This document shows positions 1 to 10,130 of a stretch of 64,000 nt of DNA, in pieces. Positions within the stretch are counted from its first letter, which is position 1. The number at the start of each line of letters is the position of its first letter. A model generated the notes under the pieces. It was given only the letters and a program-made list of their open reading frames with translations. It had not been told where the DNA came from and did no database searches. The translations under genes were made by a program, and so were the position numbers. Source of the DNA: Prinia subflava (taxonomy: Eukaryota > Chordata > Aves > Passeriformes > Cisticolidae); the NCBI RefSeq assembly GCF_021018805.1, contig NW_026960611.1, forward strand, positions 1,984,001-2,048,000. The letters run 5' to 3'.

Positions 1-22
1 CAAGAAAAAGCGTTCAGATGAA

Positions 23-1289
23 TTGCAACAAATAATAGCTAAACTTGCTGAACTGTCAAATCACCAACTTGAAAAGCAAGCAGCCGCGGCATCCCAAATT
101 TCTCCACAAAAACTGCAAAATCTTTCAACGTTGTCGTCTTTGCAGTCTGACCAGTCATTTTCGCCTGCTGCACTGCAGATGGTGCTGCCAGCCACCCAGA
201 AAAATACAATTCAGAGGTGCTGGGCAGGCGTTTTAAAGGATACAATTTTAGAAGGAGACTTAAAGTAGCCAACTCAAATGCTTGCCCAGTCATTATTAAA
301 CAGAATCAGGCTTGATGGGAGCCCCACGAATGGAAAGTGTTAAATTCAGCCAGTTTCTACCTATAAAGTTAAGTCAGAAGCAGCCAGAAATATTTCAGCA
401 TCTTCACAGCCGATGTACTTCGCCCAGCAGACTGTTCCAGCTTTGCATCTCTACTGTTAACACCCTCACAGTTTCTCATTTTTGAGAGTGGAAACGTTTA
501 GCAACTGAAGAGGCAAATAAACATCAAGTGCTGGGAGATCCATTTTATGGGCTTCAGCCAGATATGCTGACAGGACAAGGACCATATGCTACAACCAATG
601 TTCAACTCACCTTTCCAATTGAAATCCATCAGATTTCTCAAGCACTGGCCCACAAAGCTTTACTTTTAGTTCCAGACAAGAAAAAAACTGCATCATATGC
701 TAACATTAAGCAAGGAGCAATGGAAACATACGGGCAATTTATTGAAAGGCTTTCGGCTGCTTTGAAAGATGCCCAAGATTTACCTACAGAAGTGCAAGAA
801 CATCTGTTTCATTCCCTTCCCTTTGAAAATGCCAATTCATATACCAGAACTGTTTTAGCTTCTCTCCCTCAAGGCTGAGCAGTTGATGAAATGCTAGTAA
901 GAGCTACCAGAGCTGAAAAAAACAACCAAACAGCAGCGTTCACAGTGGCCATGCAAAATGCAATGCAGCAACAGGGACACATCATTGCAGCTGTGTTGAC
1001 AGGAGGCAACATCAACCATCCCAGCAACATCAGAAGACCAGCACCCAGCGTTGTTTGTTTTCGGTGTGGTGAGACAGGCCATTTCAGACAGGCCTGTCAA
1101 AAGACTGTATGGTGTCACAAATGTAACCTAGACACTCATGCCTCTGAAGTTTGTCGGAAGCAGGGAAACTGCAAAGCAAGCATGCTAAGGCAGCGCGCAA
1201 GGACACAAGTCAAAGCCTTGACCCAGAAGACCCCAACAGTGGTTTCCTACTTAAGAACAAACCTGCCACATGGGGAAGCCTCGGCGTAG
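23..1289 (+). pseudogene. gag: E1 gag remnant (matrix tail, capsid, nucleocapsid)
   Basis: Gag forms the virion core. Bases 23-268 read as a Gln/Ala/Ser-rich stretch near the matrix-capsid junction. Bases 300-525 show frame-broken capsid N-terminal sequence ending in LLTPSQF. Bases 528-878 encode the capsid C-terminal domain with a major homology region near ETYGQFIERL, closed by a TGA. The same frame reopens at 891 and runs to 1289, with two zinc knuckles: CFRCGETGHFRQAC (from 1056) and CHKCNLDTHASEVC (from about 1113). The end overlaps the next reading frame by about 140 bases in the -1 direction, the usual gag-pro arrangement. At least one stop and one frame change make it nonfunctional. 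Confidence 0.85.
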
Positions 1290-1582
1290 ATGTAACAGCA
1301 GCAGAAGTCACCTTGCAAGATAAGGAAGTGACCCTGATTCTAACCAATGTGTATGGTCCAATGTACAGCACAATTTCTTTAGTTGGAGGTTTGTTGCTTG
1401 GAAGATCCTCCACAGGTAAACAAAGTGTAATTGTGATTCCAGGAGTCATCAACGCGGATTACACCGGACAAGTGAAAATAATGGCTTATGCTTTGCAGCC
1501 ACCTGTGAAAATCCCAAAAGGAAGCAGAATTGCTCAAATTATAGCATTTGAAAACATTTTACCACATCGTCAACGACCATGA
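1151..1582 (+). pseudogene. E1 pro frame, dUTPase domain
   Basis: A 143-codon open stretch in the -1 frame relative to gag. It carries dUTPase-type motifs: a GSLGVDV segment resembling the first motif, a GVINADYTGQV segment resembling the Tyr-containing uracil-pocket motif, and KGSRIAQII near the end. Retroviral dUTPases hydrolyse dUTP and sit upstream of protease in betaretroviruses. The frame ends at a TGA just before the protease, so in this copy a dUTPase-protease precursor would be cut short. The Met at the start is probably not the true start, because expression would be by ribosomal frameshift from gag. Confidence 0.75.
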
Positions 1583-1942
1583 GAACCAGCTGAAAATGAA
1601 AGAGGAGATGGAAGCTTTGGGTCAATGGGCCATGATGTCCTTTTTACGATAAGCCTGAAAGATCGCCCACGCAGAATGGTGCAATTACGGCGTGGTTCTG
1701 ACAGCATCACCCTGACCGTATTGCTTGACACTGGCAGCGCAGACATTTCCATTGTCAATCAAATGTACTGGCTGCATGATTGGCCTCTGCAATCTCCCTG
1801 CACCCACGTTGTGGGAGTGGGCGGAATGACAATTCCCTCGATAAGTAAAGATCCTATCAGCATCATCTTTGAAGACAATCAAGTTACCGTGACTCAACCC
1901 TACGTTATGCGTTTACCCGGAGAGAGCTTTCAGGACTGCTAG
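1583..1942 (+). pseudogene. pro: E1 retroviral aspartic protease remnant
   Basis: In the same frame as the dUTPase but after a stop. The open part (1625-1942) has the active-site triplet in LLDTGSADIS, the flap-like GVGGMTIP, and a C-terminal part ending near a stop at 1942, just before the expected GRD helix region, which continues in another frame. The protease matures Gag and Pol. A fragment of a related protease gene recurs inside the nested provirus at about 5855-5950. Confidence 0.8.
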
Positions 1943-2039
1943 GCAGAGATGTGCCTTCTCAACTTGGCATGGTTTTAACCAGTGACCAGCATTTTCTTTG
2001 ATGGCCACTGCAGAGCAGCCACCCATTCTGAAGATTACC

Positions 2040-3055
2040 TTGTTGACTGAAACCCCTGTTTGGGCCGAGCAGTGGCCAATGACAGAAGAAAGGCTGCAAA
2101 TTACTAAACAACTAGTACAAGAACAACTCTAAGCTGGACACACTCGGCTCTCTGCGAGTCCGTGGAACACACCAATTTTTGTTATCCCAAAGAAATCCGG
2201 AAAATGGAGACTGATACACGATCTCTGAAAGGTCAGTGAACAAATGCAGGCAATGGGAGCTTTGCAGCCTGGCCTGCCAGCACCAACTATGATACCTCAA
2301 GGGTGGAAAATCGTTGTCATTGATCTGAAAGACTGCTTTTTACCATCCTGCTTCATCCACAAGACACTCAACGCTTTGCCTTCACCATGCCATCTGTCAA
2401 CAGAGCAGCCCCAGCAAAATGATATGAATGGACCGTTCTTCCTCAGGGAGGTCGCAACTCGCCCACCATGTGTCAATTTTTTTGTTGATTTGGCCTTGCA
2501 ACCAATTCGCCAGCATTTTTCCAAAGCGATGATTTATCATTATGTAGATGACATTCCTAGTGCCACCAAACAGCCATTGGCAGAAACAGATTTAGGCCAG
2601 TTGATTTCACAATTGAAACATTGTGGACTGGTTGTAGCTCCAGAAAAAAATACAGCGATCAGCTCCTTAGAAATATTTATGCTGGCTGATCACAGATGCA
2701 CAGATTCGCCCACAGAAAATCACTTTACACACCAACATTTCCACCTTGCATGATGCTCAAAAACTTTTTGGGGACCTGCAATGGGTTCATACCATTGTAG
2801 GAATCACCAATGATGATTTACAACCATTTTTACCATGGCTTCATGGTGGTGGTGTCAACAGCCCTCAAGAGTGTACCCCCAAGCAGCAAAGAGCCCTTTC
2901 GATGGCAAAAGAAAAAAGGGGAACACCGATCTAAGTTTGGGTCAACCGCAAGTTTACTAGAATGGGTGTTTTTACCTGTGCAACCAAAGAGCCGTGTGAT
3001 GACCAGAACAGATGCCCTTGCTGCATTGATAAAAAAGGGCAGAGACAGAGTTGTA
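2040..3055 (+). pseudogene. pol: E1 pol: reverse transcriptase remnant
   Basis: Fingers and palm sequence begins around 2060 ([18 protein letters not shown]) with stops in the finger region. The DLKDCF palm motif lies near 2320, and the catalytic YVDD at 2541-2552, inside a 169-codon open stretch that changes frame around 2340-2540. Thumb and connection sequence (HDAQKLFGDLQWV) follows at 2746-3055. Stops and frameshifts make it inactive. The gene is cut at 3056 by an antisense solo LTR and resumes at 3618. Confidence 0.85.
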
Positions 3056-3617
3056 TGTCGGGATGCTCACTTAGAGCCGACGGCTCTATCACCGGCCAGC
3101 CCAGATACCGCGACAGACGTCGGCAAGGGTCAGACCGCGAGCAGCGCAAGCAGTACTGACTCCTGTGGGTTCTTGTCCTAACAGGGGCTCGTGTGAACGA
3201 TGGTAATTCGACAGGCAGTGGAACGAAAGGAGGAAACAAATTCCAGACGAGGGTTTATTAGAAACACCTCCTCAGCCCGGAACTGTTTGGGGGGAGGAGA
3301 GTACAGTGGGTTTTTGTCAGGGGCGAGTCGGGGGGGGGGGCAAAGGGAGTGGTCAGCCACTGATAGCCAACCAGGGCAAGTTGCTAGGGGACCCGGGGGT
3401 GGGAGAACATAACTTGAACTAATCAGGAGAGGGTAGGAGGGATTTCACCAAGGCGGGAAAAAATAACAGACAGCTAACCGTATGCTGCATAACAGGTGCA
3501 GGTGCAGACAGGAGTCACGTGAGTTAAACAAAGGAACCATCAGGGGGAAGGGTACAGAGAACCAAACGAGTACAAGAATATACAAAGCATAACCGATTAA
3601 ATTAACACACTGCCACA
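3056..3617 (-). mobile_element. Solo LTR, antisense, in E1 pol
   Basis: The 562-bp segment begins TGTCGGGATG and ends CTGCCACA. It is bounded by a perfect 6-bp direct repeat GTTGTA (3050-3055 and 3618-3623), and pol sequence continues on both sides. On the minus strand an AATAAA polyadenylation signal lies in the second half (plus-strand TTTATT near 3256), which sets the orientation. No internal viral sequence remains, so it is the product of LTR-LTR recombination after insertion into E1. Confidence 0.9.
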
Positions 3618-4458
3618 GTTGTAGATATAGCTGGAAAGGAACCAGCAGATATCAGTGTTCCTGTGAGAAGTGAAGATTTAGAGTGGAAGCTGAGACATTC
3701 TGTTGCAATGCAAGAAGCGCTGTTGGGTTTCACAGGTGTGGTTCACAACCAGCAACCAAAAGGCCTGATGTGGACTCTAGTCAAGCACTACAAATAGCTA
3801 GAGAGACCTTTGTGTTCCTTGAGACCAGCTGAAGGAAGAACAGTTTTTACTGATGCCAGTCGAAAAACAAAAAAGGCTGTGTGTGTGTGGCAACAGCAAG
3901 GAGAATGGATGCAACATTTAATTAAGAATGAAGCAGGAGACAGTCTGCAAACCCTTGAAGTGAGAGCAGTGTGCTGGGCTTTGCAAACCTGGAACAAAGA
4001 ACCACTCAGTGTTGTTTCAGACTCTCTATATGTAGTTGGAGTTGTACAAAGAATTGAAGATGCGCTCATCATGAAAACCCAGAATCAACACCTTGGAGAA
4101 CTGTTTTTGCAATTACGAAGTGTGCTGAATCAGGGTCAGCATGCCTTTTGTGTCATGCACATTCACAGGCATCAATGCAACAGTGGTTTGGGAGAAGGCA
4201 ACGCACGAGCAGATGCTGCAGTCAGTTGCCTTGTGCATGTCCCTCCACAAAAGAAATTTGTGAGGGCTCGCAACAGTCACGAAACATTCCATCAAAATGC
4301 TAGGGCCCTGCACCGACAATTCCAGATTCCCTTGAATGATGCACAAGGGATTGTGCATGCCTGCCCTCAATGTAGTCATCATGGGCTTGGCCTTGGCTTG
4401 GGCACAAACCCAAGGGGGATGAAAGCTTTAGAATTGTGGCAGATGAATGTAACTCATG
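3618..4458 (+). pseudogene. pol: E1 pol: connection, RNase H and integrase N-terminus
   Basis: After the solo LTR, connection-domain sequence leads to an open stretch (3810-4458) with RNase H motifs. The four acidic positions can be seen in FTDAS (near 3850), LEVRAV, VSDSLY and ARADA. It runs on into the integrase zinc-binding region (CPQCSHHGLG) and stops dead in the first catalytic block after LWQMNVTHV, because provirus B is inserted there. Integrase continues at 9352. This RNase H keeps all acidic residues, unlike that of provirus E. Confidence 0.85.
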
Positions 4459-4847
4459 TGTAGGAGGATAGCTTATATCATAAGGTAGAGCTATCCACAC
4501 CTGGGCCTCAACCCAGGCCTCAGACCAGGCCTCAGGCCTGGTCTAACAGGCCTCAGTACATTCAGCATACGTAGTAGCAGATAAACTTATCTGCTACTAG
4601 GAATGTGTGAAGATAGTAGTGTTACTAGCATAGAACAGTTACTGGGAAGACACGGTGGCTACCTTAAACTGCAATAGCTTACATATTTCTGTATTCTCAC
4701 TGCCTATCAGAATGCACCTGTTCTTGTAAACTATTCTGTCTGTATTTAACCCACCATCTCACAGAATAAATCGGATTACGTGCTTAGAACCATATTGGTG
4801 TGGACGCACGTTATTCTAGCCCCCGATCTACCAGGGCTCCGCCTTTA
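4459..4847 (+). repeat. 5' LTR of provirus B
   Basis: It starts TGTAGGAGGATAGC and ends CTCCGCCTTTA. A TATA-like TGTATTTAACC lies near 4740 and AATAAA near 4766. It is nearly identical to the copy at 8963-9351; I count two differences (aca/acg and aagata/aaggta), both within the first 160 bases. Confidence 0.92.
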
Positions 4848-4849
4848 TC

Positions 4850-4867
4850 TGGTGCCCGAACAGGGAT
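4850..4867 (+). other. Primer-binding site of provirus B (tRNA-Lys3-like)
   Basis: TGGTGCCCGAACAGGGAT lies two bases after the LTR. It matches the classic tRNA-Lys3 site at 16 of 18 positions by eye. Confidence 0.75.
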
Positions 4868-5169
4868 GGAGCCTGGTCAATACGGCTTAGACGCTGTCTG
4901 TTCAAGACTCAGATATTGTCCGCCGGGCTTCGATGCTGTAAGCGGAACTTATTTACCGTCCACCGGGCTTCAATGCTGTAAGTGAGACGTATTAGCCGTC
5001 GCTGAGCTTAGATGCTGTAAGCAAGACTTAAATGTTGAAGACCTCGCTTGATTTAGGACGTGTGTGTGTCGCTTACGGAACACAGTCCTGGATACTCGGG
5101 GCAGATCGGGGGGCGTCTGTCGATTGGATTGGTTAGAAAGACGACAGTGCCACCTACTGTCAGCAGAGA

Positions 5170-5180
5170 GAAGGTAAGAG
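5170..5180 (+). promoter_or_regulatory. Likely major splice donor in provirus B leader
   Basis: GAAGGTAAGAG is a near-consensus 5' splice site. It lies between the primer-binding site and the gag start codon at 5205, where retroviral leaders carry the donor used for subgenomic RNA. Confidence 0.5.
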
Positions 5181-5204
5181 CGGCAGATGCGGAGGGATTC
5201 AATT

Positions 5205-5844
5205 ATGGACCGGTACCTTTTGGCTGCCATGCAGCTTTTAGCGTCCATTGTCTCGAAAAGAGGCGAAAATATCAAAGACTGATATAAATCGGGTAACCCT
5301 ATGGATTTGGGAAGAAGGAAAGCGAAAGCGGCCAGCATTTCTTTGCAGAGAAGCAGGATGGAAAGAGAAAGGCAGATTGCTATGGGACGTTGTAGTTTTA
5401 CCAGGAAAAAGAGCAAAGATACGTTCAGAGTTAAGCGTAATTTGGGAAAAAGCAATAAATGCCTTGCAAACATTCGCAGTAAAGAGCAAAACCGTAATTT
5501 TAGCCGGAGAAAAACAGATTCCCTGTCCCTCTGCTTCCCTCCCCAAGATAAAGGAACAACAGGAAAAATCTAAGGTAGCCAGACGCTTCAGTGGAGATTC
5601 CATGCATTCCACGCATTCCGAGAGTGAGAATGCAGCTCCGCTTTGCCCCTCCCTTTGTTCGTCTCTGGCCGGCTGTGCAGGGAGAGGGCAGAAAATGCTC
5701 CCTCCACCCCCAAAGCAGACTGAAAACAACCAAGAAGTGGCTCAGCTGCCAGACCCGGGAGGCAGTGCGAAAGATGAGAAGGCAGGCGGGGCCGAAGGAG
5801 GAAAACTAGCTGACACAAGCCCTTACAGGCCCCCCCTTCGCTGA
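5205..5844 (+). pseudogene. gag: Provirus B gag matrix remnant
   Basis: The ATG at 5205 opens a matrix-like N-terminus (MDRYLLAAMQLLASIV) that meets a stop about 25 codons in. A neighbouring frame (5248-5844) continues with matrix-like sequence (VTLWIWEEGKRKRP, then LSVIWEKAINALQ) and a Pro/Ser-rich linker before ending. A small frame slip therefore separates start and body. Capsid and nucleocapsid do not follow, and the sequence jumps to a protease scrap at about 5855. Confidence 0.65.
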
Positions 5845-5854
5845 GTGCAGAGGC

Positions 5855-5955
5855 TGTCAGTATCGTCTTTGAAGATAAGCAAGCATCGTAACTCGACCCT
5901 ATGTCGTGCTATTACCCAAGAAGCCTTCAGGATTGTTAAACAGAGACAGTGAAAA
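5855..5955 (+). pseudogene. Provirus B protease scrap
   Basis: The nucleotide sequence matches the end of the E1 protease (1855-1950): TCTTTGAAGA...ACTCGACCCTA and the following CTTCAGGATTG. Only about 100 bases survive, joined directly to the gag linker, so most of gag and the start of pro have been deleted. Confidence 0.7.
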
Positions 5956-6493
5956 CATGCAACAAGTGGACATTGCAATAAAACACCAGAAAAAGAAGGA
6001 AAAATAGTCATCTGTCCCTCTATTGTGAAAGAATCCATCACTGTGTGAGAAATGCAACGTGAAAAAGAAAGATATATCCTATCATGAAAAAGATAAAGCA
6101 AAAAATGAAATAGAAATGAGTTCCTAGCTAGAGTTATTAACTCTGTGTAAGGATGAGTTGTTTCTACATTTTGATGTTGTTAAAATTGATTTATGTGTGA
6201 TTTAATTTGAGTTTAAGGTAATTATTGTCAAACGTATAGTTTTAAGGTTTGTTTTTAAGATTTGGGCCCTGATAAGTTTAAGTTAAGTTTAAGTCTATAT
6301 TTAAATGTTAAGGAGTTTAATTAATAATGAATTTTTAGTGAGTTACCACACATATAGAGTTTATAAAGTTAATGAAGGTTGTAGATTGTTGTTGAGACTT
6401 ACTTATGTTAGATTTAAGAGTTAGTTGATTTAAAGAGTGTTTTATAATTTGTAAAAGGTATAGTTGTTTAACTTGTAAAGTTTAGCTTAGAAC

Positions 6494-6494
<1 letters not shown>
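5956..6494 (+). other. AT-rich non-coding interior of provirus B
   Basis: Full of TTTAAG and TTAAGTT repeats without open frames. I recognise no retroviral gene here. Confidence 0.5.
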
Positions 6495-6528
<34 letters not shown>

Positions 6529-7356
6529 GAACAAAGCCTCATCTCAGAACTCTCAGCGTTGTTATCCTGCCTAGAGAGGTGGGTGCAGCTGGCTGAAGCC
6601 AGCCCCTGGCACATCTGTTTGGGCAGAGAGGCTGTGCTACTGCTCTTAGGTTTAGTCTTCTGTGCTGGGGGAGAGAGATGAGGGAAGCACAGTAGTGTGC
6701 CTCAGGGGGTGAGTTTCAGAGCCTGGGAATGTGGTGGTATGTTTTGTTCAGTGATGGCACTAGTGAGAGAGTTGAGAGCCGTGATGTCCCCATGCCTGGC
6801 AGAATGGGACAAGGGTGAGGAGCTTTAGCCAGTGAGACTTTTCAGTCAGTGTGAATTTTGAGAGGGTCAAGATAAGTTATAATAGAGGTAATTTGAATTC
6901 AGAGCCATGACGGCCCAGCCTTCTGCTGAGCAAAGTCATGTGGCACAAGTTCTCTCAAGCTGAGTGACCTTCTCCCAGGTTCTCCAAATAGCAAATCTTC
7001 CCAGCTTCGACCACAGCCAGTGAGTTGAGAATAATGTTTCCTGAAACAGCTAAGTAATCTACAGGCTGAAATTGTACTTGTAAAGTCCATGTTTGTCGTT
7101 TGTCAGCACACATAAGAGCTTTTGGAAACATGATTCACAGCATTTTGAACTACCTGACATTCAAGAAGCAGTTGAGAGAGCCAACAATCTTCCTGGGCAA
7201 GAGGATGCCAGGGCAGCAGAAATTCACTGATAATCCTGCCAGCAGTAGCAGTAGAGCCAAGAAATCTTTGAGAAAGGTCTTAGGGCAATGAGTAAATAAA
7301 CAGTTTTGCCCAGTGAAAACAAGTTTGACGGTATAACTGTACTTGGAAAAAAAAAA

Positions 7357-7387
<31 letters not shown>

Positions 7388-7388
7388 C
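6495..7388 (+). other. A-tract-bounded segment inside provirus B, possible captured cDNA
   Basis: A run of 31 A (6495-6525) is followed by about 820 bases of normal composition and then a second, interrupted A-rich tract (7347-7388). An AATAAA lies near 7292, about 50 bases before the second tract. Composition differs sharply from the AT-rich flanks. Short coding-like stretches occur, such as LPDIQEAVERANN near 7155, but no long frame. The tail and signal suggest a polyadenylated RNA copied into the viral genome. I cannot name the source, and a simple A-rich viral spacer remains possible. Confidence 0.4.
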
Positions 7389-8510
7389 AAGAAAGAGAGA
7401 AGAAACAGGTTTAACTGAAATGATAATAACAGAACATTGATAAAGAAGATTTAAAATGATGCAAATTGTTAGATCCTTAATTGTATTGTTAGTTGTGAGT
7501 TGTCCTAGTGTATGAGAGTTTTAAAAGATAAGAGTTTTAAAATATAATTCGATGACATGTTAAGTATATAAATTAGTAGCATTTCTAAGTTGATGTTCAA
7601 GTTTTTATGTTGTGTTATTTGTCTATAGGGTTTTCTAACAAGTACTTGTCATTTTAAATAATTCTATTTATCTTTTTAGCCATTTAAGTATTTCATAAAT
7701 GTTGTTAACAGATATGGTTGTATTATTAAGTGCAAGTCAGAATTTTTTCTTAAGTGTCATGTTAAGCATATAGTTTGTCTCTTCTGTAATCAATCTTGTA
7801 TTTTTTATGCAATGTTTTAGCATGTCCTTTTGAAGCTTCATTTGATTCGTTTAACTGTGTTACGCATTTCGCTTGAAATGAGATTTTGGGCTTGTTTTGG
7901 TACCTCTTGTGTGAGTCAAGACATTGCATTTCAGTTTGTTAAATCTTTAAGTGTTTTTCAGAAGGTCTTGGAGAGAGATACCTGAAGCATCATTGATGAT
8001 TTTTCCATCAGGTGTTGATCCTGTGATTGCTCCAATTGGTACTCAACTGTCTTCAAGAAGAGTTCCAGAAAAGACGAGTTCCCGAGTGATCGGAACAATT
8101 TTTTATCTTAACTTTTAAATGTCTTTTTTGTGCAAAGATATTATGACGGTTGTATTTTAGGCATTTTATATTTATTGTTGTTAGAGATTGTCTTTAAAAG
8201 ATATGTTAAAAACATCACTCCAATTTAAAGTTTGAGTTCTGGCCAAACTCTAACTCTAACTTGGACAGATGGTGTTTGTTAACGAAGCCCAGAAGTTTCT
8301 GCTCCAAAAAATAATATGCAAGTTATCTTAACTTGACAATTTGATCCGATCAGAATGACAGCTGAATCAGCTTGGAGTGAAGATTGTCATCTTTACCCGG
8401 GGAAAGATGTCAAGCTTCACTAAAGAAAAGCGTTTCAGCAGTGTGCAGTCTCTGGGGTGATAGCAGAAATAGTTTGATAATCGCTTATCACTTTCATTAG
8501 TAAGCAAAAT
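7389..8510 (+). other. AT-rich interior of provirus B, no gene seen
   Basis: Long AT-rich sequence with no open frame above about 50 codons and no recognised motif. Confidence 0.5.
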
Positions 8511-8670
8511 TCCTATTCTATTCCCTTGTCTCTGAGAATGCTAATTCACATACCAGGTCTGTTTTAGTTTCTTTTCTGCAAGCTGTAGACTCAATGAGAT
8601 ACTAACGAAAGCTGAACCAGACAACGAGACAGCAACACAGACACAGCATTGCAGCTGCGTTGATGGAAGT
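8511..8670 (+). pseudogene. Displaced gag capsid scrap in provirus B
   Basis: The sequence around GAGAATGCTAATTCACATACC through GCATTGCAGCTGCGTTGATG aligns by eye with the E1 capsid end and linker (about 820-1000). It lies downstream of the protease scrap, so the normal gag-then-pro order is broken. Confidence 0.6.
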
Positions 8671-8943
8671 AACCCTGGCCGCCCAGTGACAACAGAGAAG
8701 TCTTCAGCTGTGAAACATCATCAAGCAGTGCAGAAGAAAAAGAAACAGTGAATATTTTTGAGACTTTAATTTAGAACCTGCGTATGAATGAAGAGCAAGG
8801 ACTGAATATAGTGTACTCTCATCTTTTGCTTTTAGCAGTTAAAATCTTTGGGTTTTTCTTGGGTAACTAAAGTAGTGCTTTGCGTATAACAGTATATGTA
8901 GAAGCAGCCAACCGTGTCACAGACCCAGTTTGGATAGCTCTAA

Positions 8944-8962
8944 AGAAAAAAAAGGGGGGATG
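8944..8962 (+). other. Polypurine tract of provirus B
   Basis: AGAAAAAAAAGGGGGGATG directly precedes the 3' LTR, as expected for the plus-strand primer site. The bases just before it (CAGTTTGGATAGCTC) match the env tail of E1 near 11385. Confidence 0.8.
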
Positions 8963-9351
8963 TGTAGGAGGATAGCTTATATCATAAGGTAGAGCTATCC
9001 ACACCTGGGCCTCAACCCAGGCCTCAGACCAGGCCTCAGGCCTGGTCTAACAGGCCTCAGTACGTTCAGCATACGTAGTAGCAGATAAACTTATCTGCTA
9101 CTAGGAATGTGTGAAGGTAGTAGTGTTACTAGCATAGAACAGTTACTGGGAAGACACGGTGGCTACCTTAAACTGCAATAGCTTACATATTTCTGTATTC
9201 TCACTGCCTATCAGAATGCACCTGTTCTTGTAAACTATTCTGTCTGTATTTAACCCACCATCTCACAGAATAAATCGGATTACGTGCTTAGAACCATATT
9301 GGTGTGGACGCACGTTATTCTAGCCCCCGATCTACCAGGGCTCCGCCTTTA
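8963..9351 (+). repeat. 3' LTR of provirus B
   Basis: 389 bp, the partner of 4459-4847, followed by the CTCATG target repeat and then by continuing E1 integrase sequence. Confidence 0.92.
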
Positions 9352-10036
9352 CTCATGTTCCAGAATTTGGGAGATTGAAATATGTCCATGTCACTGCTGA
9401 TACCTATTCTAAATTTATTTGGGCCACAGCACAACCAGGAGAAAAAGCCTTGCATGTGTAAAGACACCTATATGCCTGTTTTGCAGTGATGGGAGTGCCT
9501 GTGGAAATTAAGACCGACAATGGTCCAGCCTATGTTGGTCAGTGAGTTGCTAAATTTATGCAGTAGTGGGGAGTCAAACACACCACGGGAATCCCTGACT
9601 CTCCCACAGGTCAAGCTATTGTAGAAAGAGCTAATCGTACCCTGAAAGAATGTTTAGCAAAGCAAAAACAGAATTATGACACTGATGTAGCTAGTCGATT
9701 GTCCAAGGTGTTGTTCACTTTAAACTATTTGTGCTTAGCAAAAGGAAGAGAAGACATCACAATGCAGTGAAAGAGGGAAGACCACAGGCGATCCTGGGAC
9801 TTCATGTTTATCACAAGAACATGCGAACGGGTGAATGGCAGGGACCGAGTCCTGTGCTGTTTAATGGTCGTGGTTATATGTGTATTTCTGCAGGAGAAGC
9901 AAAACCTCTTTGGGTGCCGAGCCGATTTACCCGTGCATGTCCCCAGTCAGAGATAACAGCTAACAGTGATAACCGCGGTGACAGCAGAGACTTACCTGGA
10001 GCACCTAGTGACGACCCTGAAACTGGTGAAAATTGA
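9352..10036 (+). pseudogene. pol: E1 integrase, catalytic core and C-terminal domain
   Basis: It continues the gene interrupted at 4458. The core shows EIKTDNGPAYV (second Asp) and PTGQAIVERA (catalytic Glu), with in-frame stops between them. The open stretch 9731-10036 has the C-terminal DNA-binding fold signature (WQGPSPVLFNGRGYMC followed by PLWVPSRF). Integrase inserts viral DNA. This copy is inactive through stops and the interruption. Confidence 0.85.
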
Positions 10037-10130
10037 CTTTCAAATCAGAAAAATAGTTATATAGTCATAGTTATAAGACTGTTTAGTGATAAGTTATTTT
10101 TAATATTTAGAGTTAAGTAATAACCAGTTA

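Larger units (their letters stand above)
4459..9351 (+). mobile_element. Nested provirus B, non-autonomous, within E1 integrase
   Basis: Two 389-bp LTRs (4459-4847, 8963-9351) that differ at two sites by eye flank 4.1 kb. A 6-bp target duplication CTCATG lies at 4453-4458 and 9352-9357, inside the E1 integrase codons. A primer-binding site, a leader splice donor, a gag matrix remnant, a protease scrap, a displaced capsid scrap and a polypurine tract are present. Reverse transcriptase, RNase H, integrase and env are absent. The LTR resembles that of E1 in layout and several blocks, so B is a relative that would depend on enzymes supplied in trans. Confidence 0.92.

Noticed and set aside
5823..6101. 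Minus-strand 92-codon frame in provirus B
   Set aside because: It lies antisense to the recognisable protease scrap and has no motif of its own.
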